Below are positions 47,201 through 60,415 of a DNA stretch of 64,000 nucleotides, piece after piece. The notes under the pieces were generated by a model. It had not been told where the DNA came from, did no database searches, and saw nothing but the letters and a program-made list of their open reading frames with translations. The position numbers and the translations under genes were made by a program. The DNA is from Brachionus manjavacas (Eukaryota; Rotifera; Eurotatoria; Ploima; Brachionidae), in assembly GCA_019054805.1 (NCBI GenBank), contig JAHQIY010000015.1, forward strand, positions 2,233,658 through 2,297,657, read 5' to 3'. Position 1 is the stretch's first letter, and each line of letters starts with the position of its first letter.

Positions 47201-49977
47201 TTGCAAGTGATTACCAGTCACTTAGTTTTCAAGTCACTGCAGAATGGTCAAATTTTTAGCTACGATAATGATTAATAGCTCAAATTCAAGAGCGCAAAAA
47301 GTTCTACATGATACAATTTACAGGAGTCAAAAAAGTTAAAAGGACAAGATTTTAGGCGACTTCGAAAAAGAGCAAAAAACCCATTTTTTGACGTTTTTCA
47401 GATAGGTTTTTTGCAATGAATTTTTCGAATTATGGAAAACCGAAGATACCACTAGATAGATCTTGAAATTTTCTTGCCTTTGGCTTTTACAGATCAAAAA
47501 AGGTCAAAGATTCGAAAAGTTATGCACATGGGAAACTTGCAAGTGATTACCAGTCACTTAGTTTTCAAGTCACTGCAGAATGGTCAAATTTTTAGCTACG
47601 ATAATGATTAATAGCTCAAATTCAAGAGCGCAAAAAGTTCTACATGATACAATTTACAGGAGTCAAAAAAGTTAAAAGGACAAGATTTTAGGCGACTTCG
47701 AAAAAGAGCAAAAAACCCATTTTTTGACGTTTTTCAGATAGGTTTTTTGCAATGAATTTTTCGAATTATGGAAAACCGAAGATACCACTAGATAGATCTT
47801 GAAATTTTCTTGCCTTTGGCTTTTACAGATCAAAAAAAGGTCAAAGATTCGAAAAGTTATGCACATGGGAAACTTGCAAGTGATTACCAGTCACTTAGTT
47901 TTCAAGTCACTGCAGAATGGTCAAATTTTTAGCTACGATAATGATTAATAGCTCAAATTCAAGAGCGCAAAAAGTTCTACATGATACAATTTACAGGAGT
48001 CAAAAAAGTTAAAAGGACAAGATTTTAGGCGACTTCGAAAAAGAGCAAAAAACCCATTTTTTGACGTTTTTCAGATAGGTTTTTTGCAATGAATTTTTCG
48101 AATTATGGAAAACCGAAGATACCACTAGATAGATCTTGAAATTTTCTTGCCTTTGGCTTTTACAGATCAAAAAAAGGTCAAAGATTCGAAAAGTTATGCA
48201 CATGGGAAACTTGCAAGTGATTACCAGTCACTTAGTTTTCAAGTCACTGCAGAATGGTCAAATTTTTAGCTACGATAATGATTAATAGCTCAAATTCAAG
48301 AGCGCAAAAAGTTCTACATGATACAATTTACAGGAGTCAAAAAAGTTAAAAGGACAAGATTTTAGGCGACTTCGAAAAAGAGCAAAAAACCCATTTTTTG
48401 ACGTTTTTCAGATAGGTTTTTTGCAATGAATTTTTCGAATTATGGAAAACCGAAGATACCACTAGATAGATCTTGAAATTTTCTTGCCTTTGGCTTTTAC
48501 AGATCAAAAAAAGGTCAAAGATTCGAAAAGTTATGCACATGGGAAACTTGCAAGTGATTACCAGTCACTTAGTTTTCAAGTCACTGCAGAATGGTCAAAT
48601 TTTTAGCTACGATAATGATTAATAGCTCAAATTCAAGAGCGCAAAAAGTTCTACATGATACAATTTACAGGAGTCAAAAAAGTTAAAAGGACAAGATTTT
48701 AGGCGACTTCGAAAAAGAGCAAAAAACCCATTTTTTGACGTTTTTCAGATAGGTTTTTTGCAATGAATTTTTCGAATTATGGAAAACCGAAGATACCACT
48801 AGATAGATCTTGAAATTTTCTTGCCTTTGGCTTTTACAGATCAAAAAAGGTCAAAGATTCGAAAAGTTATGCACATGGGAAACTTGCAAGTGATTACCAG
48901 TCACTTAGTTTTCAAGTCACTGCAGAATGGTCAAATTTTTAGCTACGATAATGATTAATAGCTCAAATTCAAGAGCGCAAAAAGTTCTACATGATACAAT
49001 TTACAGGAGTCAAAAAAGTTAAAAGGACAAGATTTTAGGCGACTTCGAAAAAGAGCAAAAAACCCATTTTTTGACGTTTTTCAGATAGGTTTTTTGCAAT
49101 GAATTTTTCGAATTATGGAAAACCGAAGATACCACTAGATAGATCTTGAAATTTTCTTGCCTTTGGCTTTTACAGATCAAAAAAAGGTCAAAGATTCGAA
49201 AAGTTATGCACATGGGAAACTTGCAAGTGATTACCAGTCACTTAGTTTTCAAGTCACTGCAGAATGGTCAAATTTTTAGCTACGATAATGATTAATAGCT
49301 CAAATTCAAGAGCGCAAAAAGTTCTACATGATACAATTTACAGGAGTCAAAAAAGTTAAAAGGACAAGATTTTAGGCGACTTCGAAAAAGAGCAAAAAAC
49401 CCATTTTTTGACGTTTTTCAGATAGGTTTTTTGCAATGAATTTTTCGAATTATGGAAAACCGAAGATACCACTAGATAGATCTTGAAATTTTCTTGCCTT
49501 TGGCTTTTACAGATCAAAAAAAGGTCAAAGATTCGAAAAGTTATGCACATGGGAAACTTGCAAGTGATTACCAGTCACTTAGTTTTCAAGTCACTGCAGA
49601 ATGGTCAAATTTTTAGCTACGATAATGATTAATAGCTCAAATTCAAGAGCGCAAAAAGTTCTACATGATACAATTTACAGGAGTCAAAAAAGTTAAAAGG
49701 ACAAGATTTTAGGCGACTTCGAAAAAGAGCAAAAAACCCATTTTTTGACGTTTTTCAGATAGGTTTTTTGCAATGAATTTTTCGAATTATGGAAAACCGA
49801 AGATACCACTAGATAGATCTTGAAATTTTCTTGCCTTTGGCTTTTACAGATCAAAAAAGGTCAAAGATTCGAAAAGTTATGCACATGGGAAACTTGCAAG
49901 TGATTCCCAGTCACTTAGTTTTCAAGTCACTGCAGAATGGTCAAATTTTTAGCTACGATAATGATTAATAGCTCAAA

Positions 49978-50014
49978 TTCAAGGGCGCAAAAAGTTAAAA
50001 GGACATGATTTTAG
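49978..50014 (+). repeat. Short-monomer junction 4 (34-bp deletion)
   Basis: Deletion between the AAAAAGTT words, with linked GGGCGC and ACATG flanks. The preceding unit has the shorter A run and GATTCCCAG. Confidence 0.9.
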
Positions 50015-51909
50015 GCGACTTCGAAAAAGAGCAAAAAACCCATTTTTTGACGTTTTTCAGATAGGTTTTTTGCAATGAATTTTTCGAATTATGGAAAACC
50101 GAAGATACCACTAGATAGATCTTGAAATTTTCTTGCCTTTGGCTTTTACAGATCAAAAAAAGGTCAAAGATTCGAAAAGTTATGCACATGGGAAACTTGC
50201 AAGTGATTACCAGTCACTTAGTTTTCAAGTCACTGCAGAATGGTCAAATTTTTAGCTACGATAATGATTAATAGCTCAAATTCAAGAGCGCAAAAAGTTC
50301 TACATGATACAATTTACAGGAGTCAAAAAAGTTAAAAGGACAAGATTTTAGGCGACTTCGAAAAAGAGCAAAAAACCCATTTTTTGACGTTTTTCAGATA
50401 GGTTTTTTGCAATGAATTTTTCGAATTATGGAAAACCGAAGATACCACTAGATAGATCTTGAAATTTTCTTGCCTTTGGCTTTTACAGATCAAAAAAGGT
50501 CAAAGATTCGAAAAGTTATGCACATGGGAAACTTGCAAGTGATTACCAGTCACTTAGTTTTCAAGTCACTGCAGAATGGTCAAATTTTTAGCTACGATAA
50601 TGATTAATAGCTCAAATTCAAGAGCGCAAAAAGTTCTACATGATACAATTTACAGGAGTCAAAAAAGTTAAAAGGACAAGATTTTAGGCGACTTCGAAAA
50701 AGAGCAAAAAACCCATTTTTTGACGTTTTTCAGATAGGTTTTTTGCAATGAATTTTTCGAATTATGGAAAACCGAAGATACCACTAGATAGATCTTGAAA
50801 TTTTCTTGCCTTTGGCTTTTACAGATCAAAAAAAGGTCAAAGATTCGAAAAGTTATGCACATGGGAAACTTGCAAGTGATTACCAGTCACTTAGTTTTCA
50901 AGTCACTGCAGAATGGTCAAATTTTTAGCTACGATAATGATTAATAGCTCAAATTCAAGAGCGCAAAAAGTTCTACATGATACAATTTACAGGAGTCAAA
51001 AAAGTTAAAAGGACAAGATTTTAGGCGACTTCGAAAAAGAGCAAAAAACCCATTTTTTGACGTTTTTCAGATAGGTTTTTTGCAATGAATTTTTCGAATT
51101 ATGGAAAACCGAAGATACCACTAGATAGATCTTGAAATTTTCTTGCCTTTGGCTTTTACAGATCAAAAAAAGGTCAAAGATTCGAAAAGTTATGCACATG
51201 GGAAACTTGCAAGTGATTACCAGTCACTTAGTTTTCAAGTCACTGCAGAATGGTCAAATTTTTAGCTACGATAATGATTAATAGCTCAAATTCAAGAGCG
51301 CAAAAAGTTCTACATGATACAATTTACAGGAGTCAAAAAAGTTAAAAGGACAAGATTTTAGGCGACTTCGAAAAAGAGCAAAAAACCCATTTTTTGACGT
51401 TTTTCAGATAGGTTTTTTGCAATGAATTTTTCGAATTATGGAAAACCGAAGATACCACTAGATAGATCTTGAAATTTTCTTGCCTTTGGCTTTTACAGAT
51501 CAAAAAAAGGTCAAAGATTCGAAAAGTTATGCACATGGGAAACTTGCAAGTGATTACCAGTCACTTAGTTTTCAAGTCACTGCAGAATGGTCAAATTTTT
51601 AGCTACGATAATGATTAATAGCTCAAATTCAAGAGCGCAAAAAGTTCTACATGATACAATTTACAGGAGTCAAAAAAGTTAAAAGGACAAGATTTTAGGC
51701 GACTTCGAAAAAGAGCAAAAAACCCATTTTTTGACGTTTTTCAGATAGGTTTTTTGCAATGAATTTTTCGAATTATGGAAAACCGAAGATACCACTAGAT
51801 AGATCTTGAAATTTTCTTGCCTTTGGCTTTTACAGATCAAAAAAAGGTCAAAGATTCGAAAAGTTATGCACATGGGAAACTTGCAAGTGATTACCAGTCA
51901 CTTAGTTTT

Positions 51910-52025
51910 CAAGTCACTGCAGAATGGTCAATTTTTTAGCTACGATAATGATTAATAGCTCAAATTCAAGAGCGCAAAAAGTTCTACATGACACAATTTA
52001 CAGGAGTCAAAAAAATAAAAGGACA
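51910..52025 (+). repeat. Second copy of the diagnostic variant monomer
   Basis: It carries the same three changes as 26790-26900, 25122 bp downstream. It differs in having the longer A run at GATCAAAAAAAGG. The linked changes indicate copying of an edge-type unit into the array interior. Confidence 0.85.
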
Positions 52026-55000
52026 AGATTTTAGGCGACTTCGAAAAAGAGCAAAAAACCCATTTTTTGACGTTTTTCAGATAGGTTTTTTGCAATGAAT
52101 TTTTCGAATTATGGAAAACCGAAGATACCACTAGATAGATCTTGAAATTTTCTTGCCTTTGGCTTTTACAGATCAAAAAAAGGTCAAAGATTCGAAAAGT
52201 TATGCACATGGGAAACTTGCAAGTGATTACCAGTCACTTAGTTTTCAAGTCACTGCAGAATGGTCAAATTTTTAGCTACGATAATGATTAATAGCTCAAA
52301 TTCAAGAGCGCAAAAAGTTCTACATGATACAATTTACAGGAGTCAAAAAAGTTAAAAGGACAAGATTTTAGGCGACTTCGAAAAAGAGCAAAAAACCCAT
52401 TTTTTGACGTTTTTCAGATAGGTTTTTTGCAATGAATTTTTCGAATTATGGAAAACCGAAGATACCACTAGATAGATCTTGAAATTTTCTTGCCTTTGGC
52501 TTTTACAGATCAAAAAAGGTCAAAGATTCGAAAAGTTATGCACATGGGAAACTTGCAAGTGATTACCAGTCACTTAGTTTTCAAGTCACTGCAGAATGGT
52601 CAAATTTTTAGCTACGATAATGATTAATAGCTCAAATTCAAGAGCGCAAAAAGTTCTACATGATACAATTTACAGGAGTCAAAAAAGTTAAAAGGACAAG
52701 ATTTTAGGCGACTTCGAAAAAGAGCAAAAAACCCATTTTTTGACGTTTTTCAGATAGGTTTTTTGCAATGAATTTTTCGAATTATGGAAAACCGAAGATA
52801 CCACTAGATAGATCTTGAAATTTTCTTGCCTTTGGCTTTTACAGATCAAAAAAGGTCAAAGATTCGAAAAGTTATGCACATGGGAAACTTGCAAGTGATT
52901 ACCAGTCACTTAGTTTTCAAGTCACTGCAGAATGGTCAAATTTTTAGCTACGATAATGATTAATAGCTCAAATTCAAGAGCGCAAAAAGTTCTACATGAT
53001 ACAATTTACAGGAGTCAAAAAAGTTAAAAGGACAAGATTTTAGGCGACTTCGAAAAAGAGCAAAAAACCCATTTTTTGACGTTTTTCAGATAGGTTTTTT
53101 GCAATGAATTTTTCGAATTATGGAAAACCGAAGATACCACTAGATAGATCTTGAAATTTTCTTGCCTTTGGCTTTTACAGATCAAAAAAGGTCAAAGATT
53201 CGAAAAGTTATGCACATGGGAAACTTGCAAGTGATTCCCAGTCACTTAGTTTTCAAGTCACTGCAGAATGGTCAAATTTTTAGCTACGATAATGATTAAT
53301 AGCTCAAATTCAAGAGCGCAAAAAGTTCTACATGATACAATTTACAGGAGTCAAAAAAGTTAAAAGGACAAGATTTTAGGCGACTTCGAAAAAGAGCAAA
53401 AAACCCATTTTTTGACGTTTTTCAGATAGGTTTTTTGCAATGAATTTTTCGAATTATGGAAAACCGAAGATACCACTAGATAGATCTTGAAATTTTCTTG
53501 CCTTTGGCTTTTACAGATCAAAAAAAGGTCAAAGATTCGAAAAGTTATGCACATGGGAAACTTGCAAGTGATTACCAGTCACTTAGTTTTCAAGTCACTG
53601 CAGAATGGTCAAATTTTTAGCTACGATAATGATTAATAGCTCAAATTCAAGAGCGCAAAAAGTTCTACATGATACAATTTACAGGAGTCAAAAAAGTTAA
53701 AAGGACAAGATTTTAGGCGACTTCGAAAAAGAGCAAAAAACCCATTTTTTGACGTTTTTCAGATAGGTTTTTTGCAATGAATTTTTCGAATTATGGAAAA
53801 CCGAAGATACCACTAGATAGATCTTGAAATTTTCTTGCCTTTGGCTTTTACAGATCAAAAAAAGGTCAAAGATTCGAAAAGTTATGCACATGGGAAACTT
53901 GCAAGTGATTACCAGTCACTTAGTTTTCAAGTCACTGCAGAATGGTCAAATTTTTAGCTACGATAATGATTAATAGCTCAAATTCAAGAGCGCAAAAAGT
54001 TCTACATGATACAATTTACAGGAGTCAAAAAAGTTAAAAGGACAAGATTTTAGGCGACTTCGAAAAAGAGCAAAAAACCCATTTTTTGACGTTTTTCAGA
54101 TAGGTTTTTTGCAATGAATTTTTCGAATTATGGAAAACCGAAGATACCACTAGATAGATCTTGAAATTTTCTTGCCTTTGGCTTTTACAGATCAAAAAAA
54201 GGTCAAAGATTCGAAAAGTTATGCACATGGGAAACTTGCAAGTGATTACCAGTCACTTAGTTTTCAAGTCACTGCAGAATGGTCAAATTTTTAGCTACGA
54301 TAATGATTAATAGCTCAAATTCAAGAGCGCAAAAAGTTCTACATGATACAATTTACAGGAGTCAAAAAAGTTAAAAGGACAAGATTTTAGGCGACTTCGA
54401 AAAAGAGCAAAAAACCCATTTTTTGACGTTTTTCAGATAGGTTTTTTGCAATGAATTTTTCGAATTATGGAAAACCGAAGATACCACTAGATAGATCTTG
54501 AAATTTTCTTGCCTTTGGCTTTTACAGATCAAAAAAAGGTCAAAGATTCGAAAAGTTATGCACATGGGAAACTTGCAAGTGATTACCAGTCACTTAGTTT
54601 TCAAGTCACTGCAGAATGGTCAAATTTTTAGCTACGATAATGATTAATAGCTCAAATTCAAGAGCGCAAAAAGTTCTACATGATACAATTTACAGGAGTC
54701 AAAAAAGTTAAAAGGACAAGATTTTAGGCGACTTCGAAAAAGAGCAAAAAACCCATTTTTTGACGTTTTTCAGATAGGTTTTTTGCAATGAATTTTTCGA
54801 ATTATGGAAAACCGAAGATACCACTAGATAGATCTTGAAATTTTCTTGCCTTTGGCTTTTACAGATCAAAAAAGGTCAAAGATTCGAAAAGTTATGCACA
54901 TGGGAAACTTGCAAGTGATTACCAGTCACTTAGTTTTCAAGTCACTGCAGAATGGTCAAATTTTTAGCTACGATAATGATTAATAGCTCAAATTCAAGAG

Positions 55001-57349
55001 CGCAAAAAGTTCTACATGATACAATTTACAGGAGTCAAAAAAGTTAAAAGGACAAGATTTTAGGCGACTTCGAAAAAGAGCAAAAAACCCATTTTTTGAC
55101 GTTTTTCAGATAGGTTTTTTGCAATGAATTTTTCGAATTATGGAAAACCGAAGATACCACTAGATAGATCTTGAAATTTTCTTGCCTTTGGCTTTTACAG
55201 ATCAAAAAAGGTCAAAGATTCGAAAAGTTATGCACATGGGAAACTTGCAAGTGATTACCAGTCACTTAGTTTTCAAGTCACTGCAGAATGGTCAAATTTT
55301 TAGCTACGATAATGATTAATAGCTCAAATTCAAGAGCGCAAAAAGTTCTACATGATACAATTTACAGGAGTCAAAAAAGTTAAAAGGACAAGATTTTAGG
55401 CGACTTCGAAAAAGAGCAAAAAACCCATTTTTTGACGTTTTTCAGATAGGTTTTTTGCAATGAATTTTTCGAATTATGGAAAACCGAAGATACCACTAGA
55501 TAGATCTTGAAATTTTCTTGCCTTTGGCTTTTACAGATCAAAAAAGGTCAAAGATTCGAAAAGTTATGCACATGGGAAACTTGCAAGTGATTACCAGTCA
55601 CTTAGTTTTCAAGTCACTGCAGAATGGTCAAATTTTTAGCTACGATAATGATTAATAGCTCAAATTCAAGAGCGCAAAAAGTTCTACATGATACAATTTA
55701 CAGGAGTCAAAAAAGTTAAAAGGACAAGATTTTAGGCGACTTCGAAAAAGAGCAAAAAACCCATTTTTTGACGTTTTTCAGATAGGTTTTTTGCAATGAA
55801 TTTTTCGAATTATGGAAAACCGAAGATACCACTAGATAGATCTTGAAATTTTCTTGCCTTTGGCTTTTACAGATCAAAAAAAGGTCAAAGATTCGAAAAG
55901 TTATGCACATGGGAAACTTGCAAGTGATTACCAGTCACTTAGTTTTCAAGTCACTGCAGAATGGTCAAATTTTTAGCTACGATAATGATTAATAGCTCAA
56001 ATTCAAGAGCGCAAAAAGTTCTACATGATACAATTTACAGGAGTCAAAAAAAGTTAAAAGGACAAGATTTTAGGCGACTTCGAAAAAGAGCAAAAAACCC
56101 ATTTTTTGACGTTTTTCAGATAGGTTTTTTGCAATGAATTTTTCGAATTATGGAAAACCGAAGATACCACTAGATAGATCTTGAAATTTTCTTGCCTTTG
56201 GCTTTTACAGATCAAAAAAGGTCAAAGATTCGAAAAGTTATGCACATGGGAAACTTGCAAGTGATTACCAGTCACTTAGTTTTCAAGTCACTGCAGAATG
56301 GTCAAATTTTTAGCTACGATAATGATTAATAGCTCAAATTCAAGAGCGCAAAAAGTTCTACATGATACAATTTACAGGAGTCAAAAAAGTTAAAAGGACA
56401 AGATTTTAGGCGACTTCGAAAAAGAGCAAAAAACCCATTTTTTGACGTTTTTCAGATAGGTTTTTTGCAATGAATTTTTCGAATTATGGAAAACCGAAGA
56501 TACCACTAGATAGATCTTGAAATTTTCTTGCCTTTGGCTTTTACAGATCAAAAAAAGGTCAAAGATTCGAAAAGTTATGCACATGGGAAACTTGCAAGTG
56601 ATTACCAGTCACTTAGTTTTCAAGTCACTGCAGAATGGTCAAATTTTTAGCTACGATAATGATTAATAGCTCAAATTCAAGAGCGCAAAAAGTTCTACAT
56701 GATACAATTTACAGGAGTCAAAAAAGTTAAAAGGACAAGATTTTAGGCGACTTCGAAAAAGAGCAAAAAACCCATTTTTTGACGTTTTTCAGATAGGTTT
56801 TTTGCAATGAATTTTTCGAATTATGGAAAACCGAAGATACCACTAGATAGATCTTGAAATTTTCTTGCCTTTGGCTTTTACAGATCAAAAAAAGGTCAAA
56901 GATTCGAAAAGTTATGCACATGGGAAACTTGCAAGTGATTACCAGTCACTTAGTTTTCAAGTCACTGCAGAATGGTCAAATTTTTAGCTACGATAATGAT
57001 TAATAGCTCAAATTCAAGAGCGCAAAAAGTTCTACATGATACAATTTACAGGAGTCAAAAAAGTTAAAAGGACAAGATTTTAGGCGACTTCGAAAAAGAG
57101 CAAAAAACCCATTTTTTGACGTTTTTCAGATAGGTTTTTTGCAATGAATTTTTCGAATTATGGAAAACCGAAGATACCACTAGATAGATCTTGAAATTTT
57201 CTTGCCTTTGGCTTTTACAGATCAAAAAAAGGTCAAAGATTCGAAAAGTTATGCACATGGGAAACTTGCAAGTGATTACCAGTCACTTAGTTTTCAAGTC
57301 ACTGCAGAATGGTCAAATTTTTAGCTACGATAATGATTAATAGCTCAAA

Positions 57350-57386
57350 TTCAAGGGCGCAAAAAGTTAAAAGGACATGATTTTAG
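57350..57386 (+). repeat. Short-monomer junction 5 (34-bp deletion)
   Basis: Deletion between the AAAAAGTT words, with linked GGGCGC and ACATG flanks. Confidence 0.9.
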
Positions 57387-60065
57387 GCGACTTCGAAAAA
57401 GAGCAAAAAACCCATTTTTTGACGTTTTTCAGATAGGTTTTTTGCAATGAATTTTTCGAATTATGGAAAACCGAAGATACCACTAGATAGATCTTGAAAT
57501 TTTCTTGCCTTTGGCTTTTACAGATCAAAAAAAGGTCAAAGATTCGAAAAGTTATGCACATGGGAAACTTGCAAGTGATTACCAGTCACTTAGTTTTCAA
57601 GTCACTGCAGAATGGTCAAATTTTTAGCTACGATAATGATTAATAGCTCAAATTCAAGAGCGCAAAAAGTTCTACATGATACAATTTACAGGAGTCAAAA
57701 AAGTTAAAAGGACAAGATTTTAGGCGACTTCGAAAAAGAGCAAAAAACCCATTTTTTGACGTTTTTCAGATAGGTTTTTTGCAATGAATTTTTCGAATTA
57801 TGGAAAACCGAAGATACCACTAGATAGATCTTGAAATTTTCTTGCCTTTGGCTTTTACAGATCAAAAAAGGTCAAAGATTCGAAAAGTTATGCACATGGG
57901 AAACTTGCAAGTGATTACCAGTCACTTAGTTTTCAAGTCACTGCAGAATGGTCAAATTTTTAGCTACGATAATGATTAATAGCTCAAATTCAAGAGCGCA
58001 AAAAGTTCTACATGATACAATTTACAGGAGTCAAAAAAGTTAAAAGGACAAGATTTTAGGCGACTTCGAAAAAGAGCAAAAAACCCATTTTTTGACGTTT
58101 TTCAGATAGGTTTTTTGCAATGAATTTTTCGAATTATGGAAAACCGAAGATACCACTAGATAGATCTTGAAATTTTCTTGCCTTTGGCTTTTACAGATCA
58201 AAAAAAGGTCAAAGATTCGAAAAGTTATGCACATGGGAAACTTGCAAGTGATTACCAGTCACTTAGTTTTCAAGTCACTGCAGAATGGTCAAATTTTTAG
58301 CTACGATAATGATTAATAGCTCAAATTCAAGAGCGCAAAAAGTTCTACATGATACAATTTACAGGAGTCAAAAAAGTTAAAAGGACAAGATTTTAGGCGA
58401 CTTCGAAAAAGAGCAAAAAACCCATTTTTTGACGTTTTTCAGATAGGTTTTTTGCAATGAATTTTTCGAATTATGGAAAACCGAAGATACCACTAGATAG
58501 ATCTTGAAATTTTCTTGCCTTTGGCTTTTACAGATCAAAAAAAGGTCAAAGATTCGAAAAGTTATGCACATGGGAAACTTGCAAGTGATTACCAGTCACT
58601 TAGTTTTCAAGTCACTGCAGAATGGTCAAATTTTTAGCTACGATAATGATTAATAGCTCAAATTCAAGAGCGCAAAAAGTTCTACATGATACAATTTACA
58701 GGAGTCAAAAAAGTTAAAAGGACAAGATTTTAGGCGACTTCGAAAAAGAGCAAAAAACCCATTTTTTGACGTTTTTCAGATAGGTTTTTTGCAATGAATT
58801 TTTCGAATTATGGAAAACCGAAGATACCACTAGATAGATCTTGAAATTTTCTTGCCTTTGGCTTTTACAGATCAAAAAAAGGTCAAAGATTCGAAAAGTT
58901 ATGCACATGGGAAACTTGCAAGTGATTACCAGTCACTTAGTTTTCAAGTCACTGCAGAATGGTCAAATTTTTAGCTACGATAATGATTAATAGCTCAAAT
59001 TCAAGAGCGCAAAAAGTTCTACATGATACAATTTACAGGAGTCAAAAAAGTTAAAAGGACAAGATTTTAGGCGACTTCGAAAAAGAGCAAAAAACCCATT
59101 TTTTGACGTTTTTCAGATAGGTTTTTTGCAATGAATTTTTCGAATTATGGAAAACCGAAGATACCACTAGATAGATCTTGAAATTTTCTTGCCTTTGGCT
59201 TTTACAGATCAAAAAAGGTCAAAGATTCGAAAAGTTATGCACATGGGAAACTTGCAAGTGATTACCAGTCACTTAGTTTTCAAGTCACTGCAGAATGGTC
59301 AAATTTTTAGCTACGATAATGATTAATAGCTCAAATTCAAGAGCGCAAAAAGTTCTACATGATACAATTTACAGGAGTCAAAAAAGTTAAAAGGACAAGA
59401 TTTTAGGCGACTTCGAAAAAGAGCAAAAAACCCATTTTTTGACGTTTTTCAGATAGGTTTTTTGCAATGAATTTTTCGAATTATGGAAAACCGAAGATAC
59501 CACTAGATAGATCTTGAAATTTTCTTGCCTTTGGCTTTTACAGATCAAAAAAAGGTCAAAGATTCGAAAAGTTATGCACATGGGAAACTTGCAAGTGATT
59601 ACCAGTCACTTAGTTTTCAAGTCACTGCAGAATGGTCAAATTTTTAGCTACGATAATGATTAATAGCTCAAATTCAAGAGCGCAAAAAGTTCTACATGAT
59701 ACAATTTACAGGAGTCAAAAAAGTTAAAAGGACAAGATTTTAGGCGACTTCGAAAAAGAGCAAAAAACCCATTTTTTGACGTTTTTCAGATAGGTTTTTT
59801 GCAATGAATTTTTCGAATTATGGAAAACCGAAGATACCACTAGATAGATCTTGAAATTTTCTTGCCTTTGGCTTTTACAGATCAAAAAAAGGTCAAAGAT
59901 TCGAAAAGTTATGCACATGGGAAACTTGCAAGTGATTCCCACCAGTCACTTAGTTTTCAAGTCACTGCAGAATGGTCAAATTTTTAGCTACGATAATGAT
60001 TAATAGCTCAAATTCAAGAGCGCAAAAAATTCTACATGACACAAATTTACAGGAGTCAAAAAAGT

Positions 60066-60415
60066 GCAAAATAACTTCGGTTTTCCATAATTCAGAATTC
60101 TTTTGCAAAAACCTTATCTGAAAAACCGAAGATCGAAGTTAAATCATGAATCTTTTTTGCGCTTTGAAAGAATTAAAAAAGCTACACTGAAACCAAGTTA
60201 TGCACTGGGAAACTTGCAAGTTTCCCAGTCTTTATTTGATCTGTAAGTAGCAAGAATGTCAAATTTTTGCCCTTGAATTATTAATAAGCTCAGAAATTCG
60301 TGGAAAATTTCATATCTAAAATATAAAAATGGGAAAATTTCTCTTTCTGAAAAACGTCAAAAAATCTTGACTCTTCTTTTTTGCTTTTTACTCCTAAGTA
60401 TCATGAAAGAACTTT
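60066..60415. repeat. Scrambled strand-switch junction of the satellite
   Basis: After the last recognisable direct monomer (which has CATGACACAA, as in the diagnostic variant), pieces of the monomer appear in both orientations. A perfect 26-bp palindrome at 60204-60229 is centred on CTTGCAAG: the monomer is read forward up to it and backward from it. Other pieces are shuffled and shortened. Downstream, everything is inverted. Confidence 0.8.

Larger units (their letters stand above)
26454..60065 (+). repeat. Tandem satellite array, about 100 units of a 337-bp monomer
   Basis: Head-to-tail copies begin in the middle of a monomer at GTCACTGCAG (26454). Spacing is 337 bp, or 336 bp when one A is missing from the run in GATCAAAAAAAGGTC. 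Five units are 302-303 bp long. I count about 100 units. Differences are few: the A-run length, GATTACCAG versus GATTCCCAG, and rare linked substitutions. Each monomer has one CTGCAG, one AGATCT, three TTCGAA, the palindrome CTTGCAAG and the hairpin-forming AAGTGA-loop-TCACTT, plus clustered T-tracts that may bend DNA. A 337-bp period is close to two nucleosome repeats. Such homogeneity implies recent amplification or efficient homogenisation. A centromeric or heterochromatic location is a reasonable inference but not shown. Confidence 0.97.

Noticed and set aside
26557..59942. A 64-codon open frame on the minus strand in most satellite units
   Set aside because: It is repeated because the monomer is repeated. 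A one-base change in the A run destroys it in about a third of units with no sign of selection, and it has no recognisable domain.
26454..60065. CRISPR-like array
   Set aside because: Units are contiguous 337-bp monomers without short repeats and unique spacers, and the genome is eukaryotic.
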